From Streptomyces aurantiogriseus (GTDB lineage Bacteria > Actinomycetota > Actinomycetes > Streptomycetales > Streptomycetaceae), in the NCBI RefSeq assembly GCF_014649375.1, contig NZ_BMSX01000026.1, forward strand, positions 81,688 through 145,687: a stretch of 64,000 nucleotides of DNA. Reading direction: 5' to 3'. The notes under the pieces were generated by a model. The model worked only from the letters and a program-made list of their open reading frames with translations. It made no database searches and was not told where the DNA came from. Below are positions 48,933 through 57,489 of the stretch, piece by piece (positions within the stretch are counted from its first letter, which is position 1; each line of letters begins with the position of its first letter). The translations under genes and the position numbers were made by a program.

Positions 48933-49562
48933 CTATTCCTCGGGTGATTCCGGGGGCCGGTGGGGTGCGCGTGCCCGGCGAGCGAGATCGGCCCACACGT
49001 CCTTCACGCGTCTTTCCAGGTCGGCCAGCGGTACGTCGTTGTCGATGACGATGTCCGCGATGTCCCGGCGCTTCTCGCGGGTGGCCTGCGCGGCCATGCG
49101 CGCGCGTGCGTCCTCCTCGGTCATGCCGCGCAGCCGGACGAGCCGGTCCAGCTGGGTCTCGGGTGGGGCGTCGACGACGACCACGACGTCGTACAGCGGT
49201 GCCAGGCCGTTCTCGGTGAGGAGGGGGACGTCGTGGACGACGACGGCGTCGTCGGGGGCGGCGGTCTCCAGCTCGCGGGAGCGGGCTCCGACGAGGGGGT
49301 GCACGATCGCGTTGAGGACGGCGAGCTTCTCGGGGTCGGCGAAGACGATCGAGCCCAGTGCGGGGCGGTCGAGGCTGCCGTCCTCGGCGAGGATGCCCTC
49401 GCCGAAGGCGTCGACGACCGCCGCGAGGCCGGGCGTCCCCGGGGCGACGACCTCGCGCGCGATGCGGTCGGCGTCGATCAGCACGGCACCGCACGCGACG
49501 AGCAGCCGCGAGACCTCGCTCTTGCCGGCGCCGATCCCGCCGGTCAGGCCAACCTTCAGCAT
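48933..49562 (-). CDS. coaE: Dephospho-CoA kinase
   Basis: 209 aa. Last step of coenzyme A biosynthesis: ATP-dependent phosphorylation of the 3'-hydroxyl of dephospho-CoA. P-loop GLTGGIGAGKSEVSRLL, then LIDADRIAREVVAPGTPGL (the substrate-binding DAD), HPLVGARS, VVHDVPLLTENGL and the lid RLVRLRGMTEEDARARMAAQ with catalytic Arg residues. The terminal part (ARRARAPHRPPESPEE) is a short charged tail. The ATG at 49562 directly starts MLKVGLTGGIG. A gene normally monofunctional here, without the actinobacterial UPF0157 fusion found in mycobacteria. Confidence 0.96.
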   Translation of the reverse strand: MLKVGLTGGIGAGKSEVSRLLVACGAVLIDADRIAREVVAPGTPGLAAVVDAFGEGILAEDGSLDRPALGSIVFADPEKLAVLNAIVHPLVGARSRELETAAPDDAVVVHDVPLLTENGLAPLYDVVVVVDAPPETQLDRLVRLRGMTEEDARARMAAQATREKRRDIADIVIDNDVPLADLERRVKDVWADLARRARAPHRPPESPEE

Positions 49563-49632
49563 GACCGGAAGCTTAGGGCCTGCCGCTGACAGTGCACCCG
49601 GCGGACCCCGCAGGACAGTCCCGCGAGAGGGC

Positions 49633-50571
49633 TCAGCCCTCCCCTTCCCGCTCTGCCAGGAACTTTTCGAACTCCCGCCCGATCTCGTCCGCCGAGGGGA
49701 TGTCCACGGGCTCGGCCAGCATGTTGCCCCGGGTGTGGGCGCCCGCGGCGGCGTCGTACTGGTGCTCCAGGCCCTGGACGAGGGCGGTGAGCTCCTCGTC
49801 GCCCTCCTGGATCTGGCGGTCGATCTCCGTCTGTGTACGGTGTGCGTCCGTGCGCAGGGAGTGGGCGATGCCGGGCAGGACCAGTCCCGTCGCGGCCGTG
49901 ATGGCCTCGAGGGCGGTCAGGGCCGCGTCCGGGTAGGCGGAGCGGGCGATGTAATGCGGGACGTGCGCGGCGACGCCCAGGACGTCATGGCCGGCGTCCA
50001 TGAGGCGGTACTCGACGAGCGCCTCGGCGCTGCCGGGGACCTGGGCCTCGTCGAAGGGGCTGCTGTGGCCGGGGACGAGGTCCGTGCGGTTGCCGTGCGG
50101 CGTCAGGCCCACGGGGCGGGTGTGCGGGACGCCCATGGGGATGCCGTGGAAGTTCACGGAGAGACGGACGCCCAGCCGCTCGACGATCTGCTTGACGGCG
50201 GCGGCGAAGCGCTCCCACTCGACGTCCGGTTCGGGCCCGGACAGCAGCAGGAAGGGCGCTCCGGTGGTGTCCTGGACGAGCCGTACCTCGATGGCCGGTT
50301 CTTCGTAGTCGCTCCACCGGTCGCGCTTGAACGTCAGCAGCGGGCGGCGGGCGCGGTAGTCCACCAGCCGGTCGTGGTCGAAGCGGGCGACGACCTGGTG
50401 GGGCAGCGTGTCGAGGAGCCGGTCGACGATCTGGTCGCCGGTCTCACCCGCGTCGATGTATCCGTCGAAGTGGTAGAGCATGACAAGTCCGGCCGACTCC
50501 TGGGCGAGCGCCATGTCGACGACGGCCAGCCCCTTCGGCTCCCATGCGTACAAACCCTGCGGATCAAGCAC
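49633..50571 (-). CDS. PAC2 family protein (proteasome-assembly-chaperone-like)
   Basis: 312 aa. PAC2-fold elements: GLVMLYHFDGYIDAGETGDQ near the N-terminus, RDRWSDYEEPAIEVRLVQDT, PFLLLSGPEPDVEWERFAAA, NFHGIPMGVPHTRPVGLTPH, and AAHVPHYIARSAYPDAALTA. This is the actinobacterial ATP-grasp-unrelated PAC2 group, of unknown function, related to archaeal/eukaryotic proteasome assembly factors by fold. GGAGGAG stands ten bases before the GTG at 50571. It precedes coaE on the same strand by 70 nt. Confidence 0.87.
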   Translation of the reverse strand: MLDPQGLYAWEPKGLAVVDMALAQESAGLVMLYHFDGYIDAGETGDQIVDRLLDTLPHQVVARFDHDRLVDYRARRPLLTFKRDRWSDYEEPAIEVRLVQDTTGAPFLLLSGPEPDVEWERFAAAVKQIVERLGVRLSVNFHGIPMGVPHTRPVGLTPHGNRTDLVPGHSSPFDEAQVPGSAEALVEYRLMDAGHDVLGVAAHVPHYIARSAYPDAALTALEAITAATGLVLPGIAHSLRTDAHRTQTEIDRQIQEGDEELTALVQGLEHQYDAAAGAHTRGNMLAEPVDIPSADEIGREFEKFLAEREGEG

Positions 50572-50726
50572 TTGGACCGCTCCTCCTCGTGTTCGTACTG
50601 CACAACGCGCGTGCGGGCGTGGGCATTCCCGGCCCACGCCCTTGATCAGGTGACTTCCTTCGGCGTTCGTATGACGGACGGTTCAGGGGGGCCGGCACGC
50701 GCGCGTGGTCCTCTGCGGAGCAACGC

Positions 50727-50760
50727 TGAGGGCCCGCACCTCGAAAGGTGCGGGCCCTCA
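50727..50760 (-). terminator. Strong hairpin terminator downstream of rpsA
   Basis: TGAGGGCCCGCACCT (50727-50741) pairs perfectly with AGGTGCGGGCCCTCA (50746-50760) around a four-base loop, a 15-bp stem, 30 bp downstream of the rpsA stop. Typical of highly expressed ribosomal genes in Streptomyces. Confidence 0.92.
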
Positions 50761-50789
50761 GTAAGCGGGCTGAGCCTCAGCGGCCAGCG

Positions 50790-52280
50790 TCAGCTCTGAC
50801 CACCGGCCAGCTTCTCGCGGAGAGCGGCCAGCGCCTCGTCCGAGGCCAGCGCGCCGGAGGTGTCGGCGCCCTCGGAGGAGTACGAACCGCCGGTCGCGGC
50901 CGGAGCGGCGGCCTCGCCACCCTCGGCGGCGGCAGCGGCGTCGGCCTCGCGGGACTTGATGACCTGCTGCTGGTGCTGCTCGAAGCGCTGCTGCGCCTCG
51001 GCGTACTGGCGCTCCCACTCCTCGCGCTGCTTCTCGTAGCCCTCGAGCCAGTCGTTGGTCTCGGGGTCGAAGCCCTCGGGGTAGATGTAGTTGCCCTGGT
51101 CGTCGTAGGACGCGGCCATGCCGTACAGGGTCGGGTCGAACTCGACCGAGGCCGGGTCGGCACCGAAGGACTCGTTGGCCTGCTTCAGCGAGAGGCTGAT
51201 GCGACGGCGCTCGAGGTCGATGTCGATGACCTTGACGAAGATCTCGTCGTTGACCTGGACGACCTGCTCCGGGATCTCCACGTGGCGCTCGGCCAGCTCG
51301 GAGATGTGGACCAGACCCTCGATGCCCTCGTCCACGCGGACGAACGCACCGAACGGAACCAGCTTCGTGACCTTGCCGGGCACGACCTGGCCGATCTGGT
51401 GGGTGCGGGCGAACTGCTGCCACGGGTCTTCCTGGGTCGCCTTCAGCGACAGGGAGACGCGCTCGCGGTCCATGTCGACGTCGAGGACCTCGACCGTGAC
51501 CTCCTGGCCGACCTCGACGACCTCGGAGGGGTGGTCGATGTGCTTCCAGGACAGCTCGGAGACGTGAACCAGACCGTCGACGCCACCCAGGTCCACGAAG
51601 GCACCGAAGTTGACGATCGAGGAGACCACACCGGAACGGACCTGACCCTTCTGGAGGGTCGTGAGGAACGTCTGGCGGACCTCGGACTGGGTCTGCTCCA
51701 GCCAGGCACGGCGGGACAGGACCACGTTGTTGCGGTTCTTGTCCAGCTCGATGATCTTCGCCTCGAGCTCCTTGCCCACGTAGGGCTGGAGGTCGCGGAC
51801 GCGGCGCATCTCGACCAGGGAGGCCGGGAGGAAGCCGCGGAGGCCGATGTCGAGGATGAGACCACCCTTGACGACCTCGATGACGGTACCGGTGACGATG
51901 CCGTCCTCTTCCTTGATCTTCTCGATGGTGCCCCAGGCACGCTCGTACTGGGCACGCTTCTTCGAGAGGATCAGGCGGCCTTCCTTGTCCTCCTTCTGGA
52001 GGACCAGGGCCTCGATCTCGTCGCCGACGGCGACGACCTCGTTCGGGTCGACGTCGTGCTTGATCGAGAGCTCGCGGCTCGGGATGACACCTTCGGTCTT
52101 GTAACCGATGTCGAGCAGGACCTCGTCCCGGTCGACCTTCACGATGACGCCGTCGACGATGTCGCCGTCGTTGAAGTACTTGATCGTCTCGTCGATCGCT
52201 GCGAGGAAGGCTTCCTCGTTACCGATGTCGTTGACCGCTACCTGCGGGGTGGTGGCGGTGGTCTCGGTGCTGCTCGTCAT
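50790..52280 (-). CDS. rpsA: 30S ribosomal protein S1
   Basis: 496 aa with four S1 RNA-binding repeats, starting about residues 38 (GDIVDGVIVKVDRDEVLLDIG-type), 126 (GIVTGTVIEVVKGGLILDIG), 212 (GQVRSGVVSSIVNFGAFVDL) and 297 (GQVVPGKVTKLVPFGAFVRV). High-GC Gram-positive bacteria have four repeats instead of the six of E. coli. The C-terminal tail (after about residue 400) is rich in Gln/Glu and then Ala/Gly and probably disordered. The N-terminus MTSSTETTATTPQVAVNDIG is the family start. It has its own promoter 227 bp upstream and a strong terminator, so it is monocistronic. Confidence 0.97.
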   Translation of the reverse strand: MTSSTETTATTPQVAVNDIGNEEAFLAAIDETIKYFNDGDIVDGVIVKVDRDEVLLDIGYKTEGVIPSRELSIKHDVDPNEVVAVGDEIEALVLQKEDKEGRLILSKKRAQYERAWGTIEKIKEEDGIVTGTVIEVVKGGLILDIGLRGFLPASLVEMRRVRDLQPYVGKELEAKIIELDKNRNNVVLSRRAWLEQTQSEVRQTFLTTLQKGQVRSGVVSSIVNFGAFVDLGGVDGLVHVSELSWKHIDHPSEVVEVGQEVTVEVLDVDMDRERVSLSLKATQEDPWQQFARTHQIGQVVPGKVTKLVPFGAFVRVDEGIEGLVHISELAERHVEIPEQVVQVNDEIFVKVIDIDLERRRISLSLKQANESFGADPASVEFDPTLYGMAASYDDQGNYIYPEGFDPETNDWLEGYEKQREEWERQYAEAQQRFEQHQQQVIKSREADAAAAAEGGEAAAPAATGGSYSSEGADTSGALASDEALAALREKLAGGQS

Positions 52281-52288
52281 GTGGGAAA

Positions 52289-52339
52289 GGGCTCCGGTAC
52301 GGACATTGAAGTCGTAGGTACTGCTTACGCCGGGAGCCC
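52289..52339 (-). promoter_or_regulatory. rpsA leader helix covering the ribosome binding site
   Basis: In the rpsA leader GGGCTCC (minus strand, 52339-52333) can pair with GGAGCCC (52295-52289), which contains the GGAG closest to the rpsA ATG (52280). A second hairpin CCAG-TTTTCG-CTGG with flanking GC pairs lies further upstream (about 52375-52405). Such a helix could serve translational feedback by S1 itself. Confidence 0.45.
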
Positions 52340-52483
52340 GTTTCGCTCTGCAGAAGCCGGACAGCCAAGGAAGCGCCCCACCAGCGAAAACTGGCGATGG
52401 CGCCTCGACAACCGAGGGGACATACAACAGATGCGAGCGCAGCCTGCTACGTCTGAGGTGCGCAGGCCCGCAGCGCAACTTGT

Positions 52484-52512
52484 AGCATACGGGGGCAGCC
52501 GGGCAGGGTCAA
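52484..52512 (-). promoter_or_regulatory. rpsA promoter (housekeeping sigma type)
   Basis: TTGACC (52512-52507) and TATGCT (52489-52484) separated by exactly 17 bp on the minus strand. This is the best vegetative (HrdB-like) promoter in the window. Transcription should start near 52477, leaving a leader of about 200 nt. Confidence 0.87.
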
Positions 52513-52613
52513 TGCGCGAAGGCGCACACCCGGGGCGGATCGCCGCATTCCCGGCACACAACCTGGCTCCCGAGGCCACGCAGGCCTCAGGAAGACCCTT
52601 GGGTGACACCTCG

Positions 52614-53486
52614 GTGGCACCACCGGGGCGGGTTGGACGGAAGAGTACGACGAGGGAGCCGATCATCCAAGAGCCCGTATCGTCCGAGCCGGGGTCCGAG
52701 CCGGAGGCCACCCGCCGCGACGCTGACATCACGGAGAGCGCCCGGGCCAACCGGGGCTGGTGGGACCGCAACGCGGACGAGTACCAGATCGAGCACGGCA
52801 CGTTCCTCGGCGACGACCGCTTCGTGTGGTGCCCCGAGGGACTCGACGAGGTGGAGGCCGAGCTGCTCGGCCCGCCGGAGGAGCTGAAGGGCCGGGACGT
52901 CCTGGAGATCGGCGCCGGCGCGGCCCAGTGCTCGCGCTGGCTGGCCGCGCAGGGCGCGCGCCCGGTCGCCCTGGACCTCTCCCACCGCCAGCTCCAGCAC
53001 GCGCTGCGCATCGGCGGAACGTTCCCTCTGGTGTGCGCCGACGCGGGCGCGCTGCCCTTCAAGGACGGCTCCTTCGACCTGGCGTGCTCGGCGTACGGGG
53101 CGCTGCCCTTCGTCGCCGACCCGGTGCTGGTCCTGAAGGAGGTGCGCCGGGTGCTGCGGCCGGGCGGCCGTTTCGTCTTCTCGGTGACCCATCCGATCCG
53201 CTGGGCCTTCCCGGACGAGCCGGGCCCCGAGGGCCTGTCGGTCTCCGCCTCCTACTTCGACCGCACGCCGTATGTCGAGCAGGACGACGAGGGCCGCGCG
53301 GTCTACGTCGAGCACCACCGCACGCTCGGCGACCGCGTCCGCGACCTCGTGGCGGCGGGCTTCCGGTTGGTGGATCTGGTCGAGCCGGAGTGGCCGGACT
53401 GGAACACCTCGGAGTGGGGCGGCTGGTCGCCGCTGCGCGGGAACCTGATCCCGGGGACGGCGATCTTCGTGTGCGAGCGGGACTAG
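52614..53486 (+). CDS. Class I SAM-dependent methyltransferase
   Basis: 290 aa. Conserved domain from about residue 45: ANRGWWDRNADEYQIEHGTF, VLEIGAGAAQCSRWLAAQGA (motif I), PVALDLSHRQLQHAL (Asp), LVCADAGALPFKDGSFDLAC (motif II/post II) and VLKEVRRVLRPGGRFVFSVT (motif III). The later HPIRWAFPDEP and WPDWNTSEWGGWSPLRG give substrate-specific parts. Small-molecule methyltransferase of unknown substrate. The start is uncertain: GTG 52614 has only a weak ribosome binding site and the first 40 residues are not conserved-looking. Divergent from rpsA; its start lies about 100 bp from the rpsA -35 box. Confidence 0.85.
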   Translation: MAPPGRVGRKSTTREPIIQEPVSSEPGSEPEATRRDADITESARANRGWWDRNADEYQIEHGTFLGDDRFVWCPEGLDEVEAELLGPPEELKGRDVLEIGAGAAQCSRWLAAQGARPVALDLSHRQLQHALRIGGTFPLVCADAGALPFKDGSFDLACSAYGALPFVADPVLVLKEVRRVLRPGGRFVFSVTHPIRWAFPDEPGPEGLSVSASYFDRTPYVEQDDEGRAVYVEHHRTLGDRVRDLVAAGFRLVDLVEPEWPDWNTSEWGGWSPLRGNLIPGTAIFVCERD

Positions 53487-53534
53487 TCGCGCCTCTCGGC
53501 GACTCTGCACGCAAGCGTTCACGACTCTTCATCT

Positions 53535-53582
53535 TCACGCACGCGCGCGCGTGCGTGAGGGGCTTTTTCACGCGCGCGCGTG
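53535..53582. repeat. Alternating purine-pyrimidine palindromes before hrpB
   Basis: The 24-nt palindrome TCACGCACGCGCGCGCGTGCGTGA stretches over 53535-53558; within 11 bp follows CACGCGCGCGCGTG (53569-53582). Both consist of alternating CG/CA steps, sequences prone to Z-DNA and cruciform formation. Between them is GGGGCTTTTT, so on the plus strand the first palindrome plus T-run could act as a terminator of the methyltransferase gene. Confidence 0.75.
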
Positions 53583-53616
53583 CGGGGCGTTCTCGGGTGC
53601 GTACGACACTAGGGGC

Positions 53617-56184
53617 GTGATCCGTTACGACGCCCTGGACGTACTGCCCGTGCGGGCGGCCCTGCCCGCCCTGAACGACGCTCTGGACGGGCACGGGACC
53701 GCCGTGCTGGCCGCTCCGCCCGGCACCGGCAAGACGACGCTGGTGCCGTTGGCGCTGGCGGGGCTGCTGGGCGAGGGGCCAGTCCGGCGGGTGGTCGTGG
53801 CCGAGCCGCGGCGGATCGCGGCGCGGGCGGCGGCCCGGCGGATGGCGTGGCTGCTGGGCGAGAAGACCGGCGGGAGCGTCGGGTACACCGTGCGCGGGGA
53901 GCGGGTGGTCGGGCGGCACACGCGCGTGGAGGTCGTCACGACCGGTGTGCTGCTGCAGCGCCTCCAGCGCGACCAGGAGCTGACCGGCGTCGACGTGGTG
54001 GTCCTGGACGAGTGCCACGAACGGCATCTGGACGCGGACACGGCGGCCGCCTTCCTGTGGGACGTGCGGGAGGCGCTGCGGCCCGAGCTGCGGCTGGTGG
54101 CCGCCTCGGCGACGACCGACACGGAGGGCTGGTCGCGGCTGCTGGGCGGGGCGCCGGTGGTCGAGGCCCAGGGGTCCTCGTACGACGTCGAGGCGGTCTG
54201 GGCGCCCCCGGCCCGTCCGGTACGGCCTCCGCACGGCATGTGGGTCGACCCGGGGCTGCTCGCGCACGTGGCGTCGGTGGTGCGGCGGGCGCTGGCCGAG
54301 CGGTCGGGTGACGTGCTGTGCTTCCTGCCCGGCGTCGGTGAGATCGCGCGGGTCGCGGGGCAGCTCGGGGACCTGGACGGGGTGGACGTGCTGCAGGTGC
54401 ACGGGCGGGCGCCGGCGGCCGTGCAGGACGCGGTGCTGGCGCCGGGCGAGCGGCGCCGGGTGGTGCTGGCCACCTCGGTCGCGGAGTCGTCGCTGACGGT
54501 GCCGGGGGTGCGGGTGGTCGTCGACTCGGGGCTCGCGCGGGAGCCGCGGGTGGACCACGCGCGCGGTCTGAGCGCGCTGGCGACGGTGCGGTCCTCGCAC
54601 GCGGCGGGGCGGCAGCGGGCCGGGCGGGCCGGGCGGGAGGCGCCGGGTGTGGTGTACCGGTGCTGGGCGGAGGCGGAGGACGCCCGTCTGCCGCGTTTCC
54701 CGTCCCCGGAGATCAAGGTGGCCGACCTCACCGCGTTCGCCCTGCAGGCGGCCTGCTGGGGCGATCCTGAGGCCTCCGGGCTGGCGTTGCTCGACCCGCC
54801 GCCGGGCGGGGCGATGGCGGCGGCGAGGAGTCTGCTCACGGCGATCGGCGCGGTGGACTCCGGCGGTCGGGCCACGGAGCGAGGTGTGCGGCTGGCGCGG
54901 TCGGGGTTGCACCCCCGGCTGGGGCGGGCGCTGCTGGACGGGGCGGCGTCGGTGGGGGTGGAGCGGGCCGCGGAGGTTGTCGCGCTGTTGAGCGAGGAGG
55001 CGCCGCGGGAGTACGGGGATGATCTCGCGGCTGCTGTGCGGGGTGCGCGCCGGGGAGGTGACGCCTATGGGGTGCGGTGGCGGGCGGAGGTCCGGCGGCT
55101 GCGGGCCGTCGCGACGGACCTGTCCCACGCGCGCGTCCATGACTCTGTTCCGGCGAAGGTGGACCGCGGGGCGTCACCGGGCACCGCGGGCGACAGCGCG
55201 GCCGGTGTCGGGGAGGACAGTCGCGTCGGGCTCGTCGCCGCTCTCGCCTTCCCCGAGCGCCTCGCCAAGGCCGACGGCGGTTCGTACCTCATGGTCTCCG
55301 GGACCCGCGCGGAGATCCGTGAGGGCTCCGGGCTGCGCGGCGTCCCCTGGCTTGCCGTCGCTGTGGCCGACCGTCCCGTGGGCAAGGGGCACGCGCGCGT
55401 GCAGCTGGCGGCGGTCGTCGACGAGGAGGTCGCCCGGCTCGCCGCCGGCCCCCTGCTCGACGAACGCGACGAGGTCCACTGGTCCGACGGCGATGTCGTC
55501 GCCCGGCGGGTCGAGCGGCTGGGGGCCGTGGAGCTGGCGGTGCGGCCGATCAGGGACGCCGACCCCGTGCTCGTACGGGAGGCGCTTCTCGAAGGGTTGC
55601 GGCAGGAAGGGCTGGGGCTGCTGCGGTGGTCGGCCGACGCGGACGTGCTGCGGCAGCGGCTGGGCTTTCTGCGGCTGCACCTCGGGGAGCCGTGGCCGGA
55701 CGTCTCCGACGCGTCGCTGCACGCGCGCGTGGACGACTGGCTGGAACCCGAGCTGGGCCGGGCCCGGCGGCGCGCCGATCTCGCGCGGATCGATGCCGGG
55801 GAGGCGCTCGCCCGGCTGCTGCCCTGGGCCTCGGGTGAGGCGGCACGGCTGGAGGAGCTGGCGCCGGAGCGGATCACCGTACCGAGTGGGTCCAGAATCC
55901 GGATCGACTACGCGGACCCGGAGCGGCCCGTGCTCGCGGTGAAGGTGCAGGAGATGTTCGGGCTCCAGGAGTCGCCGCGGGTCGCGGGGGTGCCGTTGCT
56001 CGTGCATCTGCTCTCCCCCGCCGGGCGGCCCGCGGCTGTCACCGCCGACCTCGCGTCGTTCTGGAAGGACGGCTACAAGGGCGTACGGGCGGAGTTGCGG
56101 GGTCGGTATCCGAAGCATCCGTGGCCGGAGGATCCGGCCGGTGCCGAGCCGACCCGGCACACCAACGCGCGGCTCAGGCGGTGA
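53617..56184 (+). CDS. hrpB: ATP-dependent helicase HrpB (DEAH type)
   Basis: 855 aa, the usual HrpB length. Walker A is APPGTGKTT (Lys39), motif Ia AEPRRIAARAAARRMAWLLG, motif II LDECHERHLDAD, motif III ASATTD, motif IV FLPGVGEI, motif V VVLATSVAESSLTVPGV and motif VI QRAGRAGREAPG. The C-terminal HrpB-specific domain has EMFGLQESPRVAGVPLLVHL and the terminal DLASFWKDGYKGVRAELRGRY, then PKHPWPEDP. It is probably an RNA or RNA:DNA helicase; the physiological role in actinobacteria is poorly known. GTG at 53617 begins the conserved N-terminus. Two copies of CACGCGCGCGTG are inside. Its 3' end overlaps the convergent DUF3068 gene by 11 bp. Confidence 0.94.
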   Translation: MIRYDALDVLPVRAALPALNDALDGHGTAVLAAPPGTGKTTLVPLALAGLLGEGPVRRVVVAEPRRIAARAAARRMAWLLGEKTGGSVGYTVRGERVVGRHTRVEVVTTGVLLQRLQRDQELTGVDVVVLDECHERHLDADTAAAFLWDVREALRPELRLVAASATTDTEGWSRLLGGAPVVEAQGSSYDVEAVWAPPARPVRPPHGMWVDPGLLAHVASVVRRALAERSGDVLCFLPGVGEIARVAGQLGDLDGVDVLQVHGRAPAAVQDAVLAPGERRRVVLATSVAESSLTVPGVRVVVDSGLAREPRVDHARGLSALATVRSSHAAGRQRAGRAGREAPGVVYRCWAEAEDARLPRFPSPEIKVADLTAFALQAACWGDPEASGLALLDPPPGGAMAAARSLLTAIGAVDSGGRATERGVRLARSGLHPRLGRALLDGAASVGVERAAEVVALLSEEAPREYGDDLAAAVRGARRGGDAYGVRWRAEVRRLRAVATDLSHARVHDSVPAKVDRGASPGTAGDSAAGVGEDSRVGLVAALAFPERLAKADGGSYLMVSGTRAEIREGSGLRGVPWLAVAVADRPVGKGHARVQLAAVVDEEVARLAAGPLLDERDEVHWSDGDVVARRVERLGAVELAVRPIRDADPVLVREALLEGLRQEGLGLLRWSADADVLRQRLGFLRLHLGEPWPDVSDASLHARVDDWLEPELGRARRRADLARIDAGEALARLLPWASGEAARLEELAPERITVPSGSRIRIDYADPERPVLAVKVQEMFGLQESPRVAGVPLLVHLLSPAGRPAAVTADLASFWKDGYKGVRAELRGRYPKHPWPEDPAGAEPTRHTNARLRR

Positions 56185-57166
56185 CCGGCTCGGGTTGGAC
56201 GGGCTCGGTGGGTGAGGGCTCGCCGGGGCGGCGGCTGCGGGCCTCCAGGTAGAGGGAGAGGGCCAGCAGGAGGGTGCCGAGGAGCAGGAAGCCCCAGGGC
56301 AGGTAGGAGGTCATCAGCAGGACGAGGGTGCGGTTGGACTTGACCAGGTCGACTGTGTGGTCGATGTAGTCCTCGCGCATCTTCACGTGTCCGGCGAACG
56401 CCGTCACCTTGTCGCGGTCGCCGAGCAGGGTGCCGCCGCGCAGTTCCTCCTGGTGGATCTCCTCGCCGTAGACGGGCGCTCCGGTGAGCGGTTCGACCCA
56501 GAACTTGCGGACCGTGGTGTACCAGCGGGTGGTGCCGGTCTTGGCGACGGTCTCGGGGGTGATGCCCTGGACGGGCATGGTCTTGGGCATGGGGACCCTG
56601 GTCCAGGGGATGGTCTGCTCGAAGTAGTAGACCTGCAGGCCGTGGAATTCCTGGGTGCCCTTGTAGTGGATGGGGGCGGTGACGCGGGCCTGTGCGTCGA
56701 AGTACTCGTAGTCCCGCTTCTCGGTGAGGAAGGGCCACTTGAACTCGAGGCCCTCGCGGCGGACCGGGTCGCCGTCGACCATTTCGCCGGTGGCGTGGAC
56801 GGGTTCCTGGGTGTGGGCGTCGAAGATATAGCGCTCGGGGACCCTGGAGACCATCTTTCCGTCGGGGCCCTGGACGTAGGACAGGCCGTCCCAGACGACG
56901 ACGTCGCGGCCCGCGGTCTTCTCGATCTTCTCCGAGGCCTCCACGTTGCCCTTGAGGGTCTGGACGATGGTGACCTTGGGGACCGTGCGGGCGGTCATGG
57001 TGCCGTAGTCGAGGAGGGTGGCGTTCCTGGCCTCCAGGACCATGTCCTGGTACGCGTTCGCCGGGATCTTGGCCAGGCGCGGGAAGGCGTACCAGCGCAG
57101 CAGCGGGGACAGTGCCGCGAAGAACACGGCGAGGGCGAGCAGGATCAGACTGGCCTTGCGGCGCAT
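56174..57166 (-). CDS. DUF3068 membrane-anchored protein (PorA-family-like)
   Basis: 330 aa. An N-terminal membrane segment (residues about 5-25), a large extracellular beta-rich domain (with FDAHTQEPVHATGEMVDGDP and EYFDAQARVTAPIHYKGTQE) and a C-terminal membrane helix (LLMTSYLPWGFLLLGTLLLA) with a Pro-rich cytoplasmic tail. This is the DUF3068 pattern. Members are thought to be outer-face proteins in actinobacteria, function unknown. GGAG-like GGCAGGGAGG lies upstream of the ATG at 57166. It lies 21 nt behind the small SPW_0924 gene and probably shares its transcript. Confidence 0.87.
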   Translation of the reverse strand: MRRKASLILLALAVFFAALSPLLRWYAFPRLAKIPANAYQDMVLEARNATLLDYGTMTARTVPKVTIVQTLKGNVEASEKIEKTAGRDVVVWDGLSYVQGPDGKMVSRVPERYIFDAHTQEPVHATGEMVDGDPVRREGLEFKWPFLTEKRDYEYFDAQARVTAPIHYKGTQEFHGLQVYYFEQTIPWTRVPMPKTMPVQGITPETVAKTGTTRWYTTVRKFWVEPLTGAPVYGEEIHQEELRGGTLLGDRDKVTAFAGHVKMREDYIDHTVDLVKSNRTLVLLMTSYLPWGFLLLGTLLLALSLYLEARSRRPGEPSPTEPVQPEPVTA

Positions 57167-57187
57167 CTCGGCCTCCCTGCCGGGCGG

Positions 57188-57322
57188 TTACGGGTGTGCG
57201 GGCACCGTCGTCAGCAGCGGCTTCGGGGAGGTCTCGCCGGCCGGTGTGCCCAGGGCGGTGAGCGTGAGGACCAGGGCGAGCGCGACGGCGAGGCCGGTCG
57301 CGGCGGCGATCAGGGCGCGCAT
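57188..57322 (-). CDS. SPW_0924 family small protein
   Basis: 44 aa, starting MRALIAAATGLAVALALVLT and ending KPLLTTVPAHP with a TAA stop, rare in this window. One membrane helix followed by a short outer segment with the conserved SPKPLLTTVPAHP end, as in the SPW_0924 family of Streptomyces. GGGAGG is five bases before the ATG at 57322. Function unknown; adjacency suggests a role with the DUF3068 protein. Confidence 0.85.
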   Translation of the reverse strand: MRALIAAATGLAVALALVLTLTALGTPAGETSPKPLLTTVPAHP

Positions 57323-57434
57323 ACGGGCCTCCCGGCGAGCGGCCACAGGAACCGACAGGGACCACGGGAACTGATGGAGCGTCAGGTGCGGCACCGTAGC
57401 AACGGGCGGGCGAGATGAGAACACGTCGCACACG

Positions 57435-57472
57435 ACGGCGGCGCCCCGCTCGCTGGGAGGGGGCGCCGCCGT
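57435..57472 (-). terminator. Hairpin terminator downstream of transglycosylase gene
   Basis: ACGGCGGCGCCCC (57435-57447) pairs perfectly with GGGGCGCCGCCGT (57460-57472), a 13-bp stem with a 12-nt loop, 17 bp downstream of the lytic transglycosylase stop. Confidence 0.88.
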
Positions 57473-57489
57473 GGCTGTCGCGGAAAGGG

